From Rhodospirillales bacterium (GTDB lineage Bacteria; Pseudomonadota; Alphaproteobacteria; ATCC43930; CGMCC-115725): a stretch of 64,000 nucleotides of DNA. Under the pieces are notes generated by a model that saw only the letters and a list, made by a program, of their open reading frames with translations, was not told the origin of the DNA and did not search any database. The translations under genes were made by a program, and so were the position numbers. Below, piece by piece: positions 47,971 through 57,960 of the stretch; the first letter of the stretch is position 1; each line of letters starts with the position of its first letter. The stretch is from contig JAQGIC010000003.1 of the NCBI GenBank assembly GCA_028288725.1, positions 56,638 through 120,637 on the forward strand. Direction: 5' to 3'.

Positions 47971-48621
47971 CTATTCCAGCTCGGCCGCCGTCTTGATCAC
48001 CCGGCTGACCATGCCATAGGCGATGGCTTCCTCGGCACCCATCCAGTAGTTCCGGTCGCTATCCTTGCGGACGCGTTCGATCGCCTGGCCGGTCTCGTCG
48101 GCGATGATCCGGTTCAAGCGCTCGCGCATCTTGATGATCTCGCGCGCCTCGATGTCGATATCGGTGGCAGGTCCCCGCACGCCGCCCATCGGCTGATGCA
48201 GCAGGAAGCGGGTGTTGGGCAGGCAGAAGCGCTTGTCCTTGTGACCGCCCAGATAGATCAGCGCGCCGGCCGACGCGACCCAGCCGGTGCCGATCACGCG
48301 GACCGGGACGTGGTCGCGCACGAAGCGGATGATGTCATGGATCGAATCGCCGGACTCGACATGGCCGCCGGGCGAATTGACATAGACATCGATCGGCTTC
48401 GACGATTCCTCGGCCAACGTCAGGATACGGCCGACGACATCGCGGGCCAGCTTGTCGTTGACCTGGCCGAACACCATGACCTTGCGGCCCTTCAGCAGGC
48501 GCGCTTCCAACTCGTTGACCGGGGCTGCCGCGTCGGTCTTGGGCGCATCCGTGTCCGGCGTCTCGGGTTCGTCGTCGTCATCGGAACGGAAATAGGGCAG
48601 GCGGTCGCTCACGTGGGGCAT
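47971..48621 (-). CDS. clpP: ATP-dependent Clp protease proteolytic subunit (divergent paralogue)
   Basis: The 216-residue serine protease has the ClpP fold and an intact catalytic triad: Ser117 in GTGWVASAGALIYLGG, His142 in FLLHQPMGG and Asp187 in VRKDSDRN. Its active-site loop reads VASAGA instead of the canonical AASMGA, and it has an acidic N-terminal extension (SDDDDEPETPDTDAPKTD). This marks it as a secondary ClpP paralogue rather than the tig-clpP-clpX copy, whose neighbours are absent. Which AAA partner it uses is unknown. Confidence 0.92.
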   Translation of the reverse strand: MPHVSDRLPYFRSDDDDEPETPDTDAPKTDAAAPVNELEARLLKGRKVMVFGQVNDKLARDVVGRILTLAEESSKPIDVYVNSPGGHVESGDSIHDIIRFVRDHVPVRVIGTGWVASAGALIYLGGHKDKRFCLPNTRFLLHQPMGGVRGPATDIDIEAREIIKMRERLNRIIADETGQAIERVRKDSDRNYWMGAEEAIAYGMVSRVIKTAAELE

Positions 48622-48701
48622 CCTCTCATTCGCACGGTCTTGAGTATTTCCATCGCTCGGGCATTTCCATCTAAATCGAAAATGCGACGGGAGTCTCTCC
48701 T

Positions 48702-50096
48702 CTACCTAAGGCGCGGCAGGGCGATCGGCAAGACCGCTTCGAGCGCGCGCGACGCCTGAAGCACCTTATCCTCGCGAAAGGCCGGCCCGATCAGCTGCAA
48801 TCCGACCGGCAAGCCGCCGGCGAAACCGACCGGCAGCGAGGCCGCCGGATGGCGGGTCAGGTTGAACGGATAGCTGAAGGGCGTCCAGTTGGTCCAGCCG
48901 GCATAGGGTCCGGTTTCCGGCGTGTCGCGCCCGGCGCCGAACGCGACGATCGGCAGGCTCGGCATGACGATCAGATCATAGGCCTCGAACAGCTGGTTGA
49001 TCTGGGCCGCGAAGCCTTCCCGCGCCTTGGACGCGTTGAGCGCCTCGATCACGGTGAACCGGGCGCCGATCTCGGCATAGGCCTGCAGGCCGGGATCGAT
49101 CCGGCTCCGTTGATCCGGGGTGAACTGGGCCAGCAAGGCCGCGGCCCCGGTCAGCCAATGTTTGGCGAAGGCATCGTCGACGCCGGGCATGGTCAAGGTG
49201 ATCGGCTCGACCAGCGCCCCCAGCGCTTCCAGCTGCTTCACCGCCTCGGCCACGCACGCGGCGACCTCGGGCTCGACAGCCTCGCCGTTCAGGGTTTCGG
49301 CATAGGCGATGCGCCAGCGGGCGACGCCGCCGTCGAGACCGACGCGCCAGTCGCGCCCGGCCGGCGGCAGGCCGTTGGCGTCGCGCGGGTCGGGTTCGGC
49401 CAGCACGTTCAGCATCAGGGCGGTATCGGCGACGGTGCGGGTCATCGGGCCGACATGGGCGACGGCATTGAACGGCGAGGGCGGATAGGCCGGCACCCGG
49501 CCATAGGACGCCTTCAGCCCGTAGATCCCGGTAAAGGCGGCGGGAATGCGGATCGAGCCGCCGCCGTCGGTGCCGATATGCAGCGCCCCCATGCCGAGCG
49601 CCGCCGCGACGGCGGCGCCGCCGCTCGATCCTCCGGGCGTGCGCTCCAGGTTCCAGGGGTTGCGCGTGATGCCGGTCAGCTTGGAATCGGTGACACCCTT
49701 CCAGCCGAATTCCGGCGTCGTGGTCTTGCCCAGCAGCACCGCGCCATGGGCCTTGAGCCGGGCTACGGACGGCGCGTCCTCGGCCCAGTCCTGGCCGCGC
49801 GCGACCAGGGTCGAGCCGCGCAGCGTCGGCCAGCCTTTGGTCAGGATCAGATCCTTGACCGAGGTCGGCACGCCGTCGACCAAGCCCTGCGGCCGGCCGG
49901 CATGCCAGCGCGCTTCCGACGCGCGCGCGGCGGAGAGCGCACCTTCCTCATCAAGGAAGCAGAAGGCGTTGACCTTGTCGTTCAGCGCATGGATTGCGGC
50001 ATAGGCGGCCTTGGTCGCCTCGACCGGCGACAGCGTCTTGCGGCGATAGGCGGACACGAGGTCCGTCGCGGACATCAGGGCAATTTCATCGCTCAT
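48702..50096 (-). CDS. Amidase (amidase signature family, GatA-like)
   Basis: The 464-residue protein has the amidase signature domain with the Ser-cisSer-Lys triad: Lys in VPTSVKDLILTKG, cis-Ser in TPGGSSGGAAVAAALGMGALHIGTDGGGSIRIPA and the nucleophile Ser in GGGSIR. LPVGFAGGLPVGLQLIGP closes the fold. GatB and GatC are absent, so it is a stand-alone amidase acting on an unknown amide. It lies between clpP and the hybrid kinase, all on the minus strand. Confidence 0.93.
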   Translation of the reverse strand: MSDEIALMSATDLVSAYRRKTLSPVEATKAAYAAIHALNDKVNAFCFLDEEGALSAARASEARWHAGRPQGLVDGVPTSVKDLILTKGWPTLRGSTLVARGQDWAEDAPSVARLKAHGAVLLGKTTTPEFGWKGVTDSKLTGITRNPWNLERTPGGSSGGAAVAAALGMGALHIGTDGGGSIRIPAAFTGIYGLKASYGRVPAYPPSPFNAVAHVGPMTRTVADTALMLNVLAEPDPRDANGLPPAGRDWRVGLDGGVARWRIAYAETLNGEAVEPEVAACVAEAVKQLEALGALVEPITLTMPGVDDAFAKHWLTGAAALLAQFTPDQRSRIDPGLQAYAEIGARFTVIEALNASKAREGFAAQINQLFEAYDLIVMPSLPIVAFGAGRDTPETGPYAGWTNWTPFSYPFNLTRHPAASLPVGFAGGLPVGLQLIGPAFREDKVLQASRALEAVLPIALPRLR

Positions 50097-50147
50097 GGGG
50101 GCGGGACTCCGTCGGCGGTCGGGGCTACGGCTGCAATTGTGCCCCGC

Positions 50148-52652
50148 TCAATGCGCCCCGGTCCAGCGCTGGATCGCCGCAAGCAGCGCGTTCCGGTCGA
50201 TCGGCTTGGTCAGGTGCTCGTTCATGCCGGCGTCACGGCACCGGCGGGCCTCGCTTTCGAGCGCGTTCGCGGTGACGGCGATGATCGGCACGTCGCGCAT
50301 CGGGCCGTCGGATTGCCGGATCGCCCGCGTCGCCTCGATCCCGTCCATCTCGGGCATCTCCATATCCATCAGAATCAGATCGAAGCGCTCCTGGTCGGCC
50401 GCCGCGACGGCCTCCAGGCCGTTGTTGGCGAACCGGACGCTATGGCCGGCATCCAGCAGAATGTTCTCGATCACCGCCTGATTGATGAACAGATCCTCGG
50501 CCACCAGGATATGGGCGGCGGTGCCGTTCGGCCCGACCGGCGCCGGGGCCGCGACCGGCGCCGGTGCCGATGCCGTCGGCAAGGCCGCGGCAAACCAGAA
50601 GCTGGCGCCTTTGCCCGCGTCGCTCTCGACGCCGATCTCGCCCGCCGGCATGGCCTCGACCAGGCGCTTGGAAATCGCCAGTCCCAGCCCGGTGCCGCCG
50701 TACTGACGGCCGGACGAGCGATGCAACTGCGAGAAATTCCGGAACAGCAGCGATTGCCGGTCCTTGGCGATGCCGATGCCCGTATCGGTGACCCGGAAGC
50801 GCAGCCGCTGGTCCTCGAGTCCGATCGCCAGCGTGACCCCGCCCTGATCGGTGAATTTGAGCGCATTCGACAGCAGGTTCAGCAGGATCTGCCTGAGCCG
50901 CGTCGGGTCGCTCTCGACCCAGTCGGGCAGATCGGCCGCCAGGTCGAGCCGCAGATACAAGCCCTTCGCGTCGGCCTGGCTGCGCAGGATCGACAGCGCG
51001 CCATCGGCCAGCGCCGGCAGGCAGACCGGCACCCGCTCCAGCTCCAGCCGGCCGGCCTCGATCTTCGACAGGTCGAGTACGTCGTTCAGAATCGCCAGCA
51101 GCGAATTGCCCGAATCCTGAATCAGCGTCGCGGAACGGGTCTGATCGGGCGTCAGCCCCGACCGCAGCAGAATGTCGGCAAAGCCCAGAATGCCGTTCAT
51201 CGGCGTGCGGATCTCGTGGCTGACCGTCGCCAGGAAATTCGATTTCGCCTGGTTGGCGCTGACTGCCTCGTCGCGGGCGGTCTGCAGCGCCTCGGCCACG
51301 GCCTGGCGCTCGGTGACGTCGCGGACGACGGCGACGATCTCGTGCGTGCCCTCAGCGGTCAATGCGCGCTGCATGTTCGCTTCGAGTTGCAGCAGCCGGC
51401 CGTCGGGTCGGAGCGACTTCGTCAGGATCGTGGCTCTGGGTTCGCCCTCGGACAGGCGGCGGAACGCCTCGCGCAATTCGGGACGCTCCGTTCGGCTGTG
51501 CCGCTCGATCAGGTTGGTGCCGACCATCCGCTCCGGCGTCACGCCGAACAGGGATCGGCAGGCGGGCGAGGCGTAGCGGCAGGTGCCGTCGAGCGCCACG
51601 CGCAGGATCAGGTCGGAGGAATTATCCGCCAGCAGGCGATAGTCCGCCGCCGCCTGGGCGGCCCGCGCCTCGGTCCGCAGCCGGTCGCGGAATTCCAGCA
51701 TCAGCCAGATCCCGAGCGCCAGGGTGAACAGCAGCAGCAGCGCCGTGCCGGCGAGATGCACGGGCGCCCCCCGCCACCAGGCCGCCAGAATGTCGTCTTG
51801 GGCGAGCGCGGTTGCGACCAGCAAGGGATAGCGGGTCAGCATGCGGTAGCTGTTCAGCCGGACCACGCCATCGGTCGACGAGCGGGTCAAGGCGACGCCG
51901 GCGGATGCCTTCGGCAGATAGGTTTGAAACAGGCTGCTCTTCGACAGGTCGCGGCCGATGTTGCTTTCGGTAAAGGGCCGCCGGACCAGCAGCGTGCCGT
52001 CGGCTTTCGCCAGGAGGATGGCGCCGCCGGCACCGATGTCGAATGTGTCGTAATAGGCCTGGAATTGGCTGGTCTCGATCGTCGCCGTGACGACGGCCAG
52101 CAAGCTGCCGTCCGGGCGCTCGACCCGACGCGACAGCGTGATGATCCAGGTATTGTCGTTCCGGCTGAGGATGGGCGAGCCGAGATAGAATTCGACGCCC
52201 GGATGGCTCAGGTGATACCGGAAGTAGGCTCGATCGTCGTAACGTTCCCTGCTTGGCTCGAAGGGGATCGAGTCTGCGATCTTCCTGCCGTCGACACCGA
52301 TCACGACGAGCGATCGGATGCGCGGACGGATGTTCGCGATCTCGGCGGCGAGCAACTTGTTCAGCGCGGTCATCGCGGCCGAATCGATGCCATCGGTTTC
52401 GACCCGATCGGCGACGCCGACCAGGATTGCCGCCGCCACGTCGAACGTGTCTTGGACCTGGGTGCTGACCGCCTCCAGCAGGTTGGTCGTGTCCCGCATG
52501 GCCTCGCGCATGGCCTGGTCGCGGGCGCTCCAAACCTGCATCGCATCCATCGTCGCCAATGCCAGGCATAGGAGCATGACCAGGATCGCGGCCCCGAACG
52601 TCAGCCGCGCCCGTCGGTTTATCTGGCCGCTTCGCGGTGCTGCTGCGTGCAT
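50148..52652 (-). CDS. Hybrid sensor histidine kinase with dCache, PAS and receiver domains
   Basis: The 834-residue inner-membrane protein has TM1 (about 17-36), a periplasmic double-Cache sensor (about 45-295; [56 protein letters not shown]) and TM2 (about 299-319). A PAS domain (335-448) leads to HisKA with His479 in [15 protein letters not shown]. The HATPase has [16 protein letters not shown] and [10 protein letters not shown]. The C-terminal receiver has phospho-acceptor Asp763 in [13 protein letters not shown]. No Hpt domain or output regulator is adjacent, so the phosphorelay partner is elsewhere. dCache domains commonly bind small organic ligands. Confidence 0.94.
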   Translation of the reverse strand: MHAAAPRSGQINRRARLTFGAAILVMLLCLALATMDAMQVWSARDQAMREAMRDTTNLLEAVSTQVQDTFDVAAAILVGVADRVETDGIDSAAMTALNKLLAAEIANIRPRIRSLVVIGVDGRKIADSIPFEPSRERYDDRAYFRYHLSHPGVEFYLGSPILSRNDNTWIITLSRRVERPDGSLLAVVTATIETSQFQAYYDTFDIGAGGAILLAKADGTLLVRRPFTESNIGRDLSKSSLFQTYLPKASAGVALTRSSTDGVVRLNSYRMLTRYPLLVATALAQDDILAAWWRGAPVHLAGTALLLLFTLALGIWLMLEFRDRLRTEARAAQAAADYRLLADNSSDLILRVALDGTCRYASPACRSLFGVTPERMVGTNLIERHSRTERPELREAFRRLSEGEPRATILTKSLRPDGRLLQLEANMQRALTAEGTHEIVAVVRDVTERQAVAEALQTARDEAVSANQAKSNFLATVSHEIRTPMNGILGFADILLRSGLTPDQTRSATLIQDSGNSLLAILNDVLDLSKIEAGRLELERVPVCLPALADGALSILRSQADAKGLYLRLDLAADLPDWVESDPTRLRQILLNLLSNALKFTDQGGVTLAIGLEDQRLRFRVTDTGIGIAKDRQSLLFRNFSQLHRSSGRQYGGTGLGLAISKRLVEAMPAGEIGVESDAGKGASFWFAAALPTASAPAPVAAPAPVGPNGTAAHILVAEDLFINQAVIENILLDAGHSVRFANNGLEAVAAADQERFDLILMDMEMPEMDGIEATRAIRQSDGPMRDVPIIAVTANALESEARRCRDAGMNEHLTKPIDRNALLAAIQRWTGAH

Positions 52653-52801
52653 GCAGGTTCAAATCCCGTCTCTTGAAACCGGGACATGCGGCGACATCGG
52701 TCGTGTCCGCCGTGTCAGACTGCCACCATGTACGGGCAAACGTGGGGAAATGGTTGATCTTTGGCCGACGTGGGCAATCAGTGTGCGATCGCTCGGTCAA
52801 T

Positions 52802-53476
52802 CTATGTTTTAGAGATTGCATCCGGTTCTGGTGGACGCGGTCCGTAATGGCTCATGAACATGGCCACGGCCGCATCGACATTGCGTCCGATGTCGCCGGC
52901 GCTCGCCAGAAACGAGGGTTCGAGCAGGCAGCGCAGATGCAGGTCGCTCTTGGTCAGCGCGATGAATTGCGCTGCCGCCATCTTGGGGTCCGGGACGTTC
53001 AGTAGCCCGCGCGCCGCGGCCCGGGCGATGCTTTCGGAGATCATGTTCAGCATGTCGTTGCTGCCGGTCTGAAAGATCGTCTGACCCAGCTCCGGAAAGC
53101 GCTGGGTTTCGCCGATCACCGCGCGGAACAGGGTGAGCACGCCCGGCGTTGTGACGAAGCGAAGGAACTGCTGCCCGATCAGGCGCAGAGTCTCGGCCGG
53201 CTCGGCCTGCTCGTCGCGCGTGATGGCCGCCAGCGACCGATGCAGGCTGGAGCGCGCCGCCGCCACCACTTCGGCAAACAGCCGCTCCTTATTCTCGAAA
53301 TGCACATAGAGCGTCGCCTTCGACACGCCGGCACGTTTGGCCACGGCGTCCATGCTGGTGTTGCCGAAGCCCTGTTCCAGAAACAAGTGCCGTGCGGCAT
53401 CGAGAATCAGTGCGACCTTGCCGCCGGGGGCGTCGCCCGCTGGGGAATCGGGAATGGAAGAAGGCCGCTTCGGCAT
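52802..53476 (-). CDS. TetR/AcrR-family repressor of the adjacent efflux operon
   Basis: The 224-residue regulator has the TetR helix-turn-helix (ILDAARHLFLEQGFGNTSMDAVAKRAGVSKATLYVHFENKERLFAEVV) and an AcrR-type C-terminal domain (LFRAVIGETQRFPELGQTIF). It is divergent from the HlyD-MFS-OMF operon, and two copies of a 10-bp-arm palindrome fill the promoter region. It should repress both itself and the pump until an exported compound binds. Confidence 0.93.
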   Translation of the reverse strand: MPKRPSSIPDSPAGDAPGGKVALILDAARHLFLEQGFGNTSMDAVAKRAGVSKATLYVHFENKERLFAEVVAAARSSLHRSLAAITRDEQAEPAETLRLIGQQFLRFVTTPGVLTLFRAVIGETQRFPELGQTIFQTGSNDMLNMISESIARAAARGLLNVPDPKMAAAQFIALTKSDLHLRCLLEPSFLASAGDIGRNVDAAVAMFMSHYGPRPPEPDAISKT

Positions 53477-53493
53477 CGAGTCCGCTCTACAAA

Positions 53494-53575
53494 AAAACTG
53501 AACCGTTCAGTTTTGTTCTAGACAAAAGCGGGTCGGCGGTCTACCTGAATCGATGCTGAACTGAACGGTTCAGTT
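53494..53575. promoter_or_regulatory. Duplicate TetR operators between tetR and the efflux operon
   Basis: Site 1 (53494-53514) has arms AAAACTGAAC and GTTCAGTTTT around a single C. Site 2 (53559-53575) has AACTGAAC and GTTCAGTT around a single G. The centres are 63 bp apart, six helical turns. Site 1 lies 18 bp upstream of the tetR start and site 2 about 90 bp upstream of the hlyD start. Confidence 0.82.
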
Positions 53576-53665
53576 TCCAGCCCGGCCCGTCCCCTGGGAA
53601 CCGGTGGCAAACGAGCGATGTTCCGGCTCCCTGATGGGCCACGGGACCCGAGAAGGATTGCGGCA

Positions 53666-54751
53666 ATGGCGGTGACGAACGAAGCGGCTGGCAACAAGGC
53701 GACCCCGGAAAAGGCCCGGTCGAGCGCCGTTCCCAAGCTGGTGTTCGGCGGGGTGGTGTTGGCGCTCGTCCTGGGAGGCGGCTACTACTGGCTCAGCACC
53801 CGCGGCCTCGAATCGACCGACGATGCCTATACCGACGGCACGGCGATCACAATCTCGCCCAAGGTCGCGGGCTATGTCGTCAAGCTGGCGATCGGCGACA
53901 ATAGCCGCGTGAAGGCCGGCGACACGATCCTCGAGATCGATCCGCGCGACTACCAGGTCGCGCGCGACAAGGCGGTGGCGGCCCAGGCACTGGCGCAGGC
54001 CCAACTCGACAACGCCCGCACCGCCCTCGAAATCGCCAAGGTGAGATACCCGGCCGATCTGGCCTCGGCCGATGCCGCGGTGGGTTCGGCCAAGGCCGGC
54101 TACGCCAAGGCCCATGCCGATCTGGTCCGTCAGCAGAAGGTCGATCCGCGCGCCACGACCCAGCAGCAGATCGATGCCGCCCGTCAGGCCGACCAAGCCG
54201 CCCAGGCCACGCTCGAAGACGCCGAGGCCAAGCTCAAGATCGCCCAGCTGGTCCAGCAGAACGTGGCCCAGGCCGCCGCGCAGGTGAGGCAGCTCGAAGC
54301 GCAGGCGACGTCGGCCAAGGCCGATGCCGATCAGGCGGCGCTCAACCTGTCCTATACCCACATGACGGCGCCGGTCGACGGCTGGGTCACCAAGCGCAAT
54401 GTCGATCTCGGCAGCTATCTGCAGCCCGGCCAGTCGCTGTTCTCGCTGGTCTCGACCCAGGTCTGGGTGACGGCGAATTTCAAGGAATCCCAGCTGACCC
54501 ACATGCGCCCGGGCCAGCATGTCCGCATCAATATCGATGCCTACCCTGACCTGAACCTGGAAGGGCATGTCGACAGCATCCAGATGGGCTCGGGCTCGCG
54601 CTTCACCGCCTTTCCGGCCGAGAATGCGACCGGCAATTTCGTGAAGATCGTCCAGCGCGTGCCGGTCAAGATCGTGATCGACACGGGGCTGGATGCGGAT
54701 CACCCGCTGCCGCTCGGCCTGTCGGCCGATCCCGAGGTCACTCTCAAATGA
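53666..54751 (+). CDS. HlyD-family periplasmic adaptor (EmrA-like)
   Basis: The 361-residue membrane-fusion protein has one N-terminal anchor (KLVFGGVVLALVLGGGYYWL) and a barrel-sandwich domain (DDAYTDGTAITISPKVAGYVVKLAIGDNSRVKAGDTILEIDPRDYQ). A long alpha-helical coiled-coil hairpin (about 90-225) is followed by the returning lipoyl half (YTHMTAPVDGWVTKRNVDLGSYLQPGQSLFSLV). It links the inner-membrane MFS pump to the outer-membrane factor encoded next. AAGGA upstream of ATG 53666 decides the start. It overlaps the next gene by four bases. Confidence 0.94.
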   Translation: MAVTNEAAGNKATPEKARSSAVPKLVFGGVVLALVLGGGYYWLSTRGLESTDDAYTDGTAITISPKVAGYVVKLAIGDNSRVKAGDTILEIDPRDYQVARDKAVAAQALAQAQLDNARTALEIAKVRYPADLASADAAVGSAKAGYAKAHADLVRQQKVDPRATTQQQIDAARQADQAAQATLEDAEAKLKIAQLVQQNVAQAAAQVRQLEAQATSAKADADQAALNLSYTHMTAPVDGWVTKRNVDLGSYLQPGQSLFSLVSTQVWVTANFKESQLTHMRPGQHVRINIDAYPDLNLEGHVDSIQMGSGSRFTAFPAENATGNFVKIVQRVPVKIVIDTGLDADHPLPLGLSADPEVTLK

Positions 54752-56352
54752 GCGAGGGACCGGTCGATACCGGGGCGCCCAGCCGTTCGGACTGGCGCCC
54801 GCGCGCCAATCCCTGGGCGATCGCCATCGCCGTCACCTCGGCCGCATTCATGGAGGTGCTCGATACCACCATCGTCAATGTGGCCCTGCCGCATATCGCC
54901 GGCAGCTTATCCGTCGGCGTGGACGAGGCGACCTGGACGCTGACCTCGTACCTGGTCGCGAACGGCATCGTGCTGCCGATCTCGGGCTGGTTCGGCAGCA
55001 TCCTCGGACGCAAACGCTATTTCGTGATCTGCATCGCCATGTTCACGGTCTGCTCGCTGCTGTGCGGGCTTGCCACCAGCCTGCCGCAGCTCATCCTGTT
55101 CCGGGTGATGCAGGGCTTCTTCGGCGGCGGCCTGCAGCCGAACCAGCAGTCGATCATCCTCGATACTTTCCCGCCGGCGCGGCGGGGTGCGGCCTTTTCG
55201 GTCACCGCGATCGCGACGATCATCGCGCCGGTGCTGGGGCCGACGCTGGGCGGCATCATCACCGACAACATCAGCTGGCGCTGGATCTTCTTCATCAACG
55301 TGCCGGTCGGTATCGCCGCCTGCGTCGCGGTGATGGCGCTGGTCGAGGATCCGCCCTGGTCCAAGGCCGCAGCTCGGAACGGCAAGCTCAGCATCGACTA
55401 TATCGGCCTGTCGCTGATCACGCTCGGCCTCGGCAGTCTCGAGATCGTGCTCGATCGCGGGGAGCAGGAGGATTGGCTGAGCTCGAACTTCATCCGCATC
55501 TTCACGGTCATGGCGATCCTGGGCATCACCGGCGCGGTCTGCTGGCTGCTGATCGCGAAGAAGCCGGTCGTGAACATCCGGGTGCTGGCCAACCGCAATT
55601 TCGCGCTGGGCGCCACCATGATCTTCTCGATGGCGGTCGTGCTCTATTCCAGCGCGGTGCTGATCCCGCAATTGGCCCAGCAGCAGTTGGGCTATACCGC
55701 GACCCTGTCGGGCATGATCCTGTCGCCGGGCGCGATCCTGACGCTTTTCACCATCCCGATCGTCGGCCGGCTGCTGCCCAAGATCCAGACGCGCTACCTG
55801 ATCGCCGTGGGCTTCGCGCTGCTGGGCTGTGCGCTGCTCTATGCGTCCAGCATCACGCCCCAGGTCGATTATACCACGCTGGCCTTGATGCGGGCGTTCC
55901 AGACGTTCGGTCTCGCCTTCCTGTTCGTGCCGATCAGTTCGATCGCGTTCTCGACGATCGCACCGGAGCTGAACCGCGATGCGGCCTCGCTCTACACCAT
56001 GTTCCGCAACATCGCGGGTTCGGTCGGCATCTCGGTCGCGACCGCGCTGGTGACCGAGCATACCCAGACCCGCATGGCCTATATGTCGGCGCATTTGAGC
56101 CGGTTCGATCAGCCCTATCTGGATACGCTTGCCCGCAACAGCGCGGCCCTGCAATCCCAGGGCGTCGCCGCGACCAATCTCGCCAGCACGGCGAATGGCG
56201 TGATCTACAAGGGGCTGATCCTGCAATCCTCGGTCCAGGCCTATATCGACGTGTTCACGATCTGCGCCGTGCTCGCCTTCTGCATCGTGCCGCTGACCTT
56301 CCTGTTCGCACCATCCAAGGTGGGCGGGCGCAAGCCCGTCGGAGCTGATTAG
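54748..56352 (+). CDS. DHA2-family MFS multidrug transporter (EmrB-like)
   Basis: The 534-residue inner-membrane proton antiporter has 14 helices. The DHA2 signatures are AAFMEVLDTTIVNVALPHIAGSL, SGWFGSILGRKRYFVICIAMFTV, RVMQGFFGGGLQPNQQSIIL, and motif C APVLGPTLGGIITDNISWRWIFFINVPVGI. It is the pump of an EmrAB-TolC-type tripartite system with the HlyD adaptor upstream and the outer-membrane factor directly downstream. Its start overlaps the adaptor stop (ATGA). Confidence 0.95.
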   Translation: MSEGPVDTGAPSRSDWRPRANPWAIAIAVTSAAFMEVLDTTIVNVALPHIAGSLSVGVDEATWTLTSYLVANGIVLPISGWFGSILGRKRYFVICIAMFTVCSLLCGLATSLPQLILFRVMQGFFGGGLQPNQQSIILDTFPPARRGAAFSVTAIATIIAPVLGPTLGGIITDNISWRWIFFINVPVGIAACVAVMALVEDPPWSKAAARNGKLSIDYIGLSLITLGLGSLEIVLDRGEQEDWLSSNFIRIFTVMAILGITGAVCWLLIAKKPVVNIRVLANRNFALGATMIFSMAVVLYSSAVLIPQLAQQQLGYTATLSGMILSPGAILTLFTIPIVGRLLPKIQTRYLIAVGFALLGCALLYASSITPQVDYTTLALMRAFQTFGLAFLFVPISSIAFSTIAPELNRDAASLYTMFRNIAGSVGISVATALVTEHTQTRMAYMSAHLSRFDQPYLDTLARNSAALQSQGVAATNLASTANGVIYKGLILQSSVQAYIDVFTICAVLAFCIVPLTFLFAPSKVGGRKPVGAD

Positions 56353-57849
56353 ATGAAGACCAAACTTTCCCTGACGTCCCTCTCCGCCGGCTTGGCGGCG
56401 CTGGCTGCCGCCGGCTGCACCGTCGGGCCGGACTATGTCGCGCCCAAGAACGACGCGCCGGCCGCCTGGACCGAGGACAAGGCGCCCGGCCTGATCGGCA
56501 CCGGCCCCGAGGCCGACAAGCAGCTCGACCGATGGTGGACCGGGTTCAAGGACCCGACGCTCGACCGGCTCGTCACCATCGCGATCGCCGACAATCTCGA
56601 TCTCAAGATCGCCGAACAGCGTCTGGTCGAGGCGCGGGCTCAGCGGACATCGGCGGCGGCCGGCTTCCTGCCGACGCTCGGTGCCGCGGCCAGCGCCGAG
56701 CGGCAGCGCTATTCGACCGCGCTCAAGTTCCCGCCGTTCGGCGGCATCGCCAACACCTTCCAGGCCGGCTTCGACGCCTCCTGGGAGATCGACGTGTTCG
56801 GCAAGACGCGCCGCGCGGTCGAGGCTGCCGATGCGTCCGTCGACGCCACGATCGAAAACCGGCGCGACGTGCTGGTCAGCCTCCTGGCAGAACTCGGCCG
56901 CGACTATGCCGCACTCCGTTCGGCCCAGGCCCGGTTGGTCATCGCCCAGCGCAATATCACGGCCGACCAGGACGCGCTCGACCTGACCCATGAGAAATTC
57001 GTCGGCGGCCTCGGCAACGAGCTCGACGTGGCCCAGGCCCAGGCGCAGCTGCAGACCTTGAACGCCGCCGTGCCGCAGCTGCAGGCGACCGTGGCGACCC
57101 AGGCCCATGCGATAGCCGTGCTGCTGGGCAAGGAGCCGGGGGCGCTCGAAGCCGAGCTTACGACCGCGGCCCCTCTGCCGACGGTGCCGCCGATCCTGCC
57201 GGCCGCCGTGCCGTCGGACGTGGTGCGCAACCGCCCGGACATCCGCGCGGCCGAACGTCAGATCGCCGGCGCCAATGCCCAGATCGGCGTCGCCATCGCC
57301 CAGATGTTTCCCAGCTTCTCGATCTCGCCGTCGTTCGGCGTCGGCGCCGGCTCGCTCAATCACATTCTGAAGGATGGCGCGCTGCAATGGGGCGCGCCGG
57401 CCTCGATCTCGATCCCGATCTTCGAAGGCGGCCGGCTCGAGGCGAATGTCGCCCAGGCCCGGGCGGTGACCGAAGAGGATCGCCTGACCTATCGCAAGAC
57501 CGTGCTGGGCGCGTTCCAGGAGGTCGAGGATGCGCTGGTCGGGTATAGCAGCGAGCAGCGCCGCCATGCAGCACTGGCCGCGGCGGTCGAGGCCGACCGG
57601 ATCGCGGTGCAGCGCGCGACGGCGCTCTACCGCAGCGGTCTCGGCAGCTTCCTCAACGTGCTGGACGGCGAACGCAGCCTCTATAGTGCGGAAGACGCGG
57701 TGGCCCAGAGCGATCTGACGCTGACCCAGCAGACCATCGCACTCTACAAGGCGCTGGGCGCCGGCTGGCAGGTCGGCGAGACGCAAGTCGCCACGGACCG
57801 GCAAGCGCCGGCCGCCACGGACCGGCAAGCGCCGGCCGTAAAGTCGTGA
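56353..57849 (+). CDS. Outer-membrane efflux lipoprotein (NodT/OMF family)
   Basis: The 498-residue TolC-type channel has a lipoprotein signal (LAAAGC) and the NodT start CTVGPDYVAPKNDAPAAW. Two OMF repeats follow, including WEIDVFGKTRRAVEAADASVDATIENRRDV, PSDVVRNRPDIRAAERQIAGANAQIGVAIAQMFPSFSISPSFG and FQEVEDALVGYSSEQRR. It completes the tripartite pump, starting immediately after the MFS stop codon. The C-terminal tail carries an eight-codon tandem duplication (57790-57837). Confidence 0.95.
   Translation: MKTKLSLTSLSAGLAALAAAGCTVGPDYVAPKNDAPAAWTEDKAPGLIGTGPEADKQLDRWWTGFKDPTLDRLVTIAIADNLDLKIAEQRLVEARAQRTSAAAGFLPTLGAAASAERQRYSTALKFPPFGGIANTFQAGFDASWEIDVFGKTRRAVEAADASVDATIENRRDVLVSLLAELGRDYAALRSAQARLVIAQRNITADQDALDLTHEKFVGGLGNELDVAQAQAQLQTLNAAVPQLQATVATQAHAIAVLLGKEPGALEAELTTAAPLPTVPPILPAAVPSDVVRNRPDIRAAERQIAGANAQIGVAIAQMFPSFSISPSFGVGAGSLNHILKDGALQWGAPASISIPIFEGGRLEANVAQARAVTEEDRLTYRKTVLGAFQEVEDALVGYSSEQRRHAALAAAVEADRIAVQRATALYRSGLGSFLNVLDGERSLYSAEDAVAQSDLTLTQQTIALYKALGAGWQVGETQVATDRQAPAATDRQAPAVKS
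57790..57837. repeat. 24-bp tandem duplication at the 3' end of the OMF gene
   Basis: Two perfect consecutive 24-bp units (starting GCCACGGACCGGCAAGCG) encode the octapeptide ATDRQAPA twice. The duplication keeps the reading frame and lies in a probably disordered periplasmic tail. Confidence 0.85.
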
Positions 57850-57960
57850 CCTTTCGGTAACGCTTTGTTGCCTACGCCGTCGTGCGGCGATGGCGCCCCT
57901 TCCACCCTCCGACGAATCAGGGCATATCCGCCTCTCGACCGTCGGGGGGCGGGGGAAAGC

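Noticed and set aside
48849..52571. A 1240-codon open frame on the plus strand
   Set aside because: It lies antisense to the amidase and hybrid kinase, which carry complete conserved motifs. Its translation is Arg/Gly/Asp/Gln-rich with no family features; long antisense frames are expected at this GC content.
54907..57828. A 973-codon open frame on the minus strand
   Set aside because: It is antisense to the MFS and OMF efflux genes, with the same low-complexity composition and no recognisable domain.
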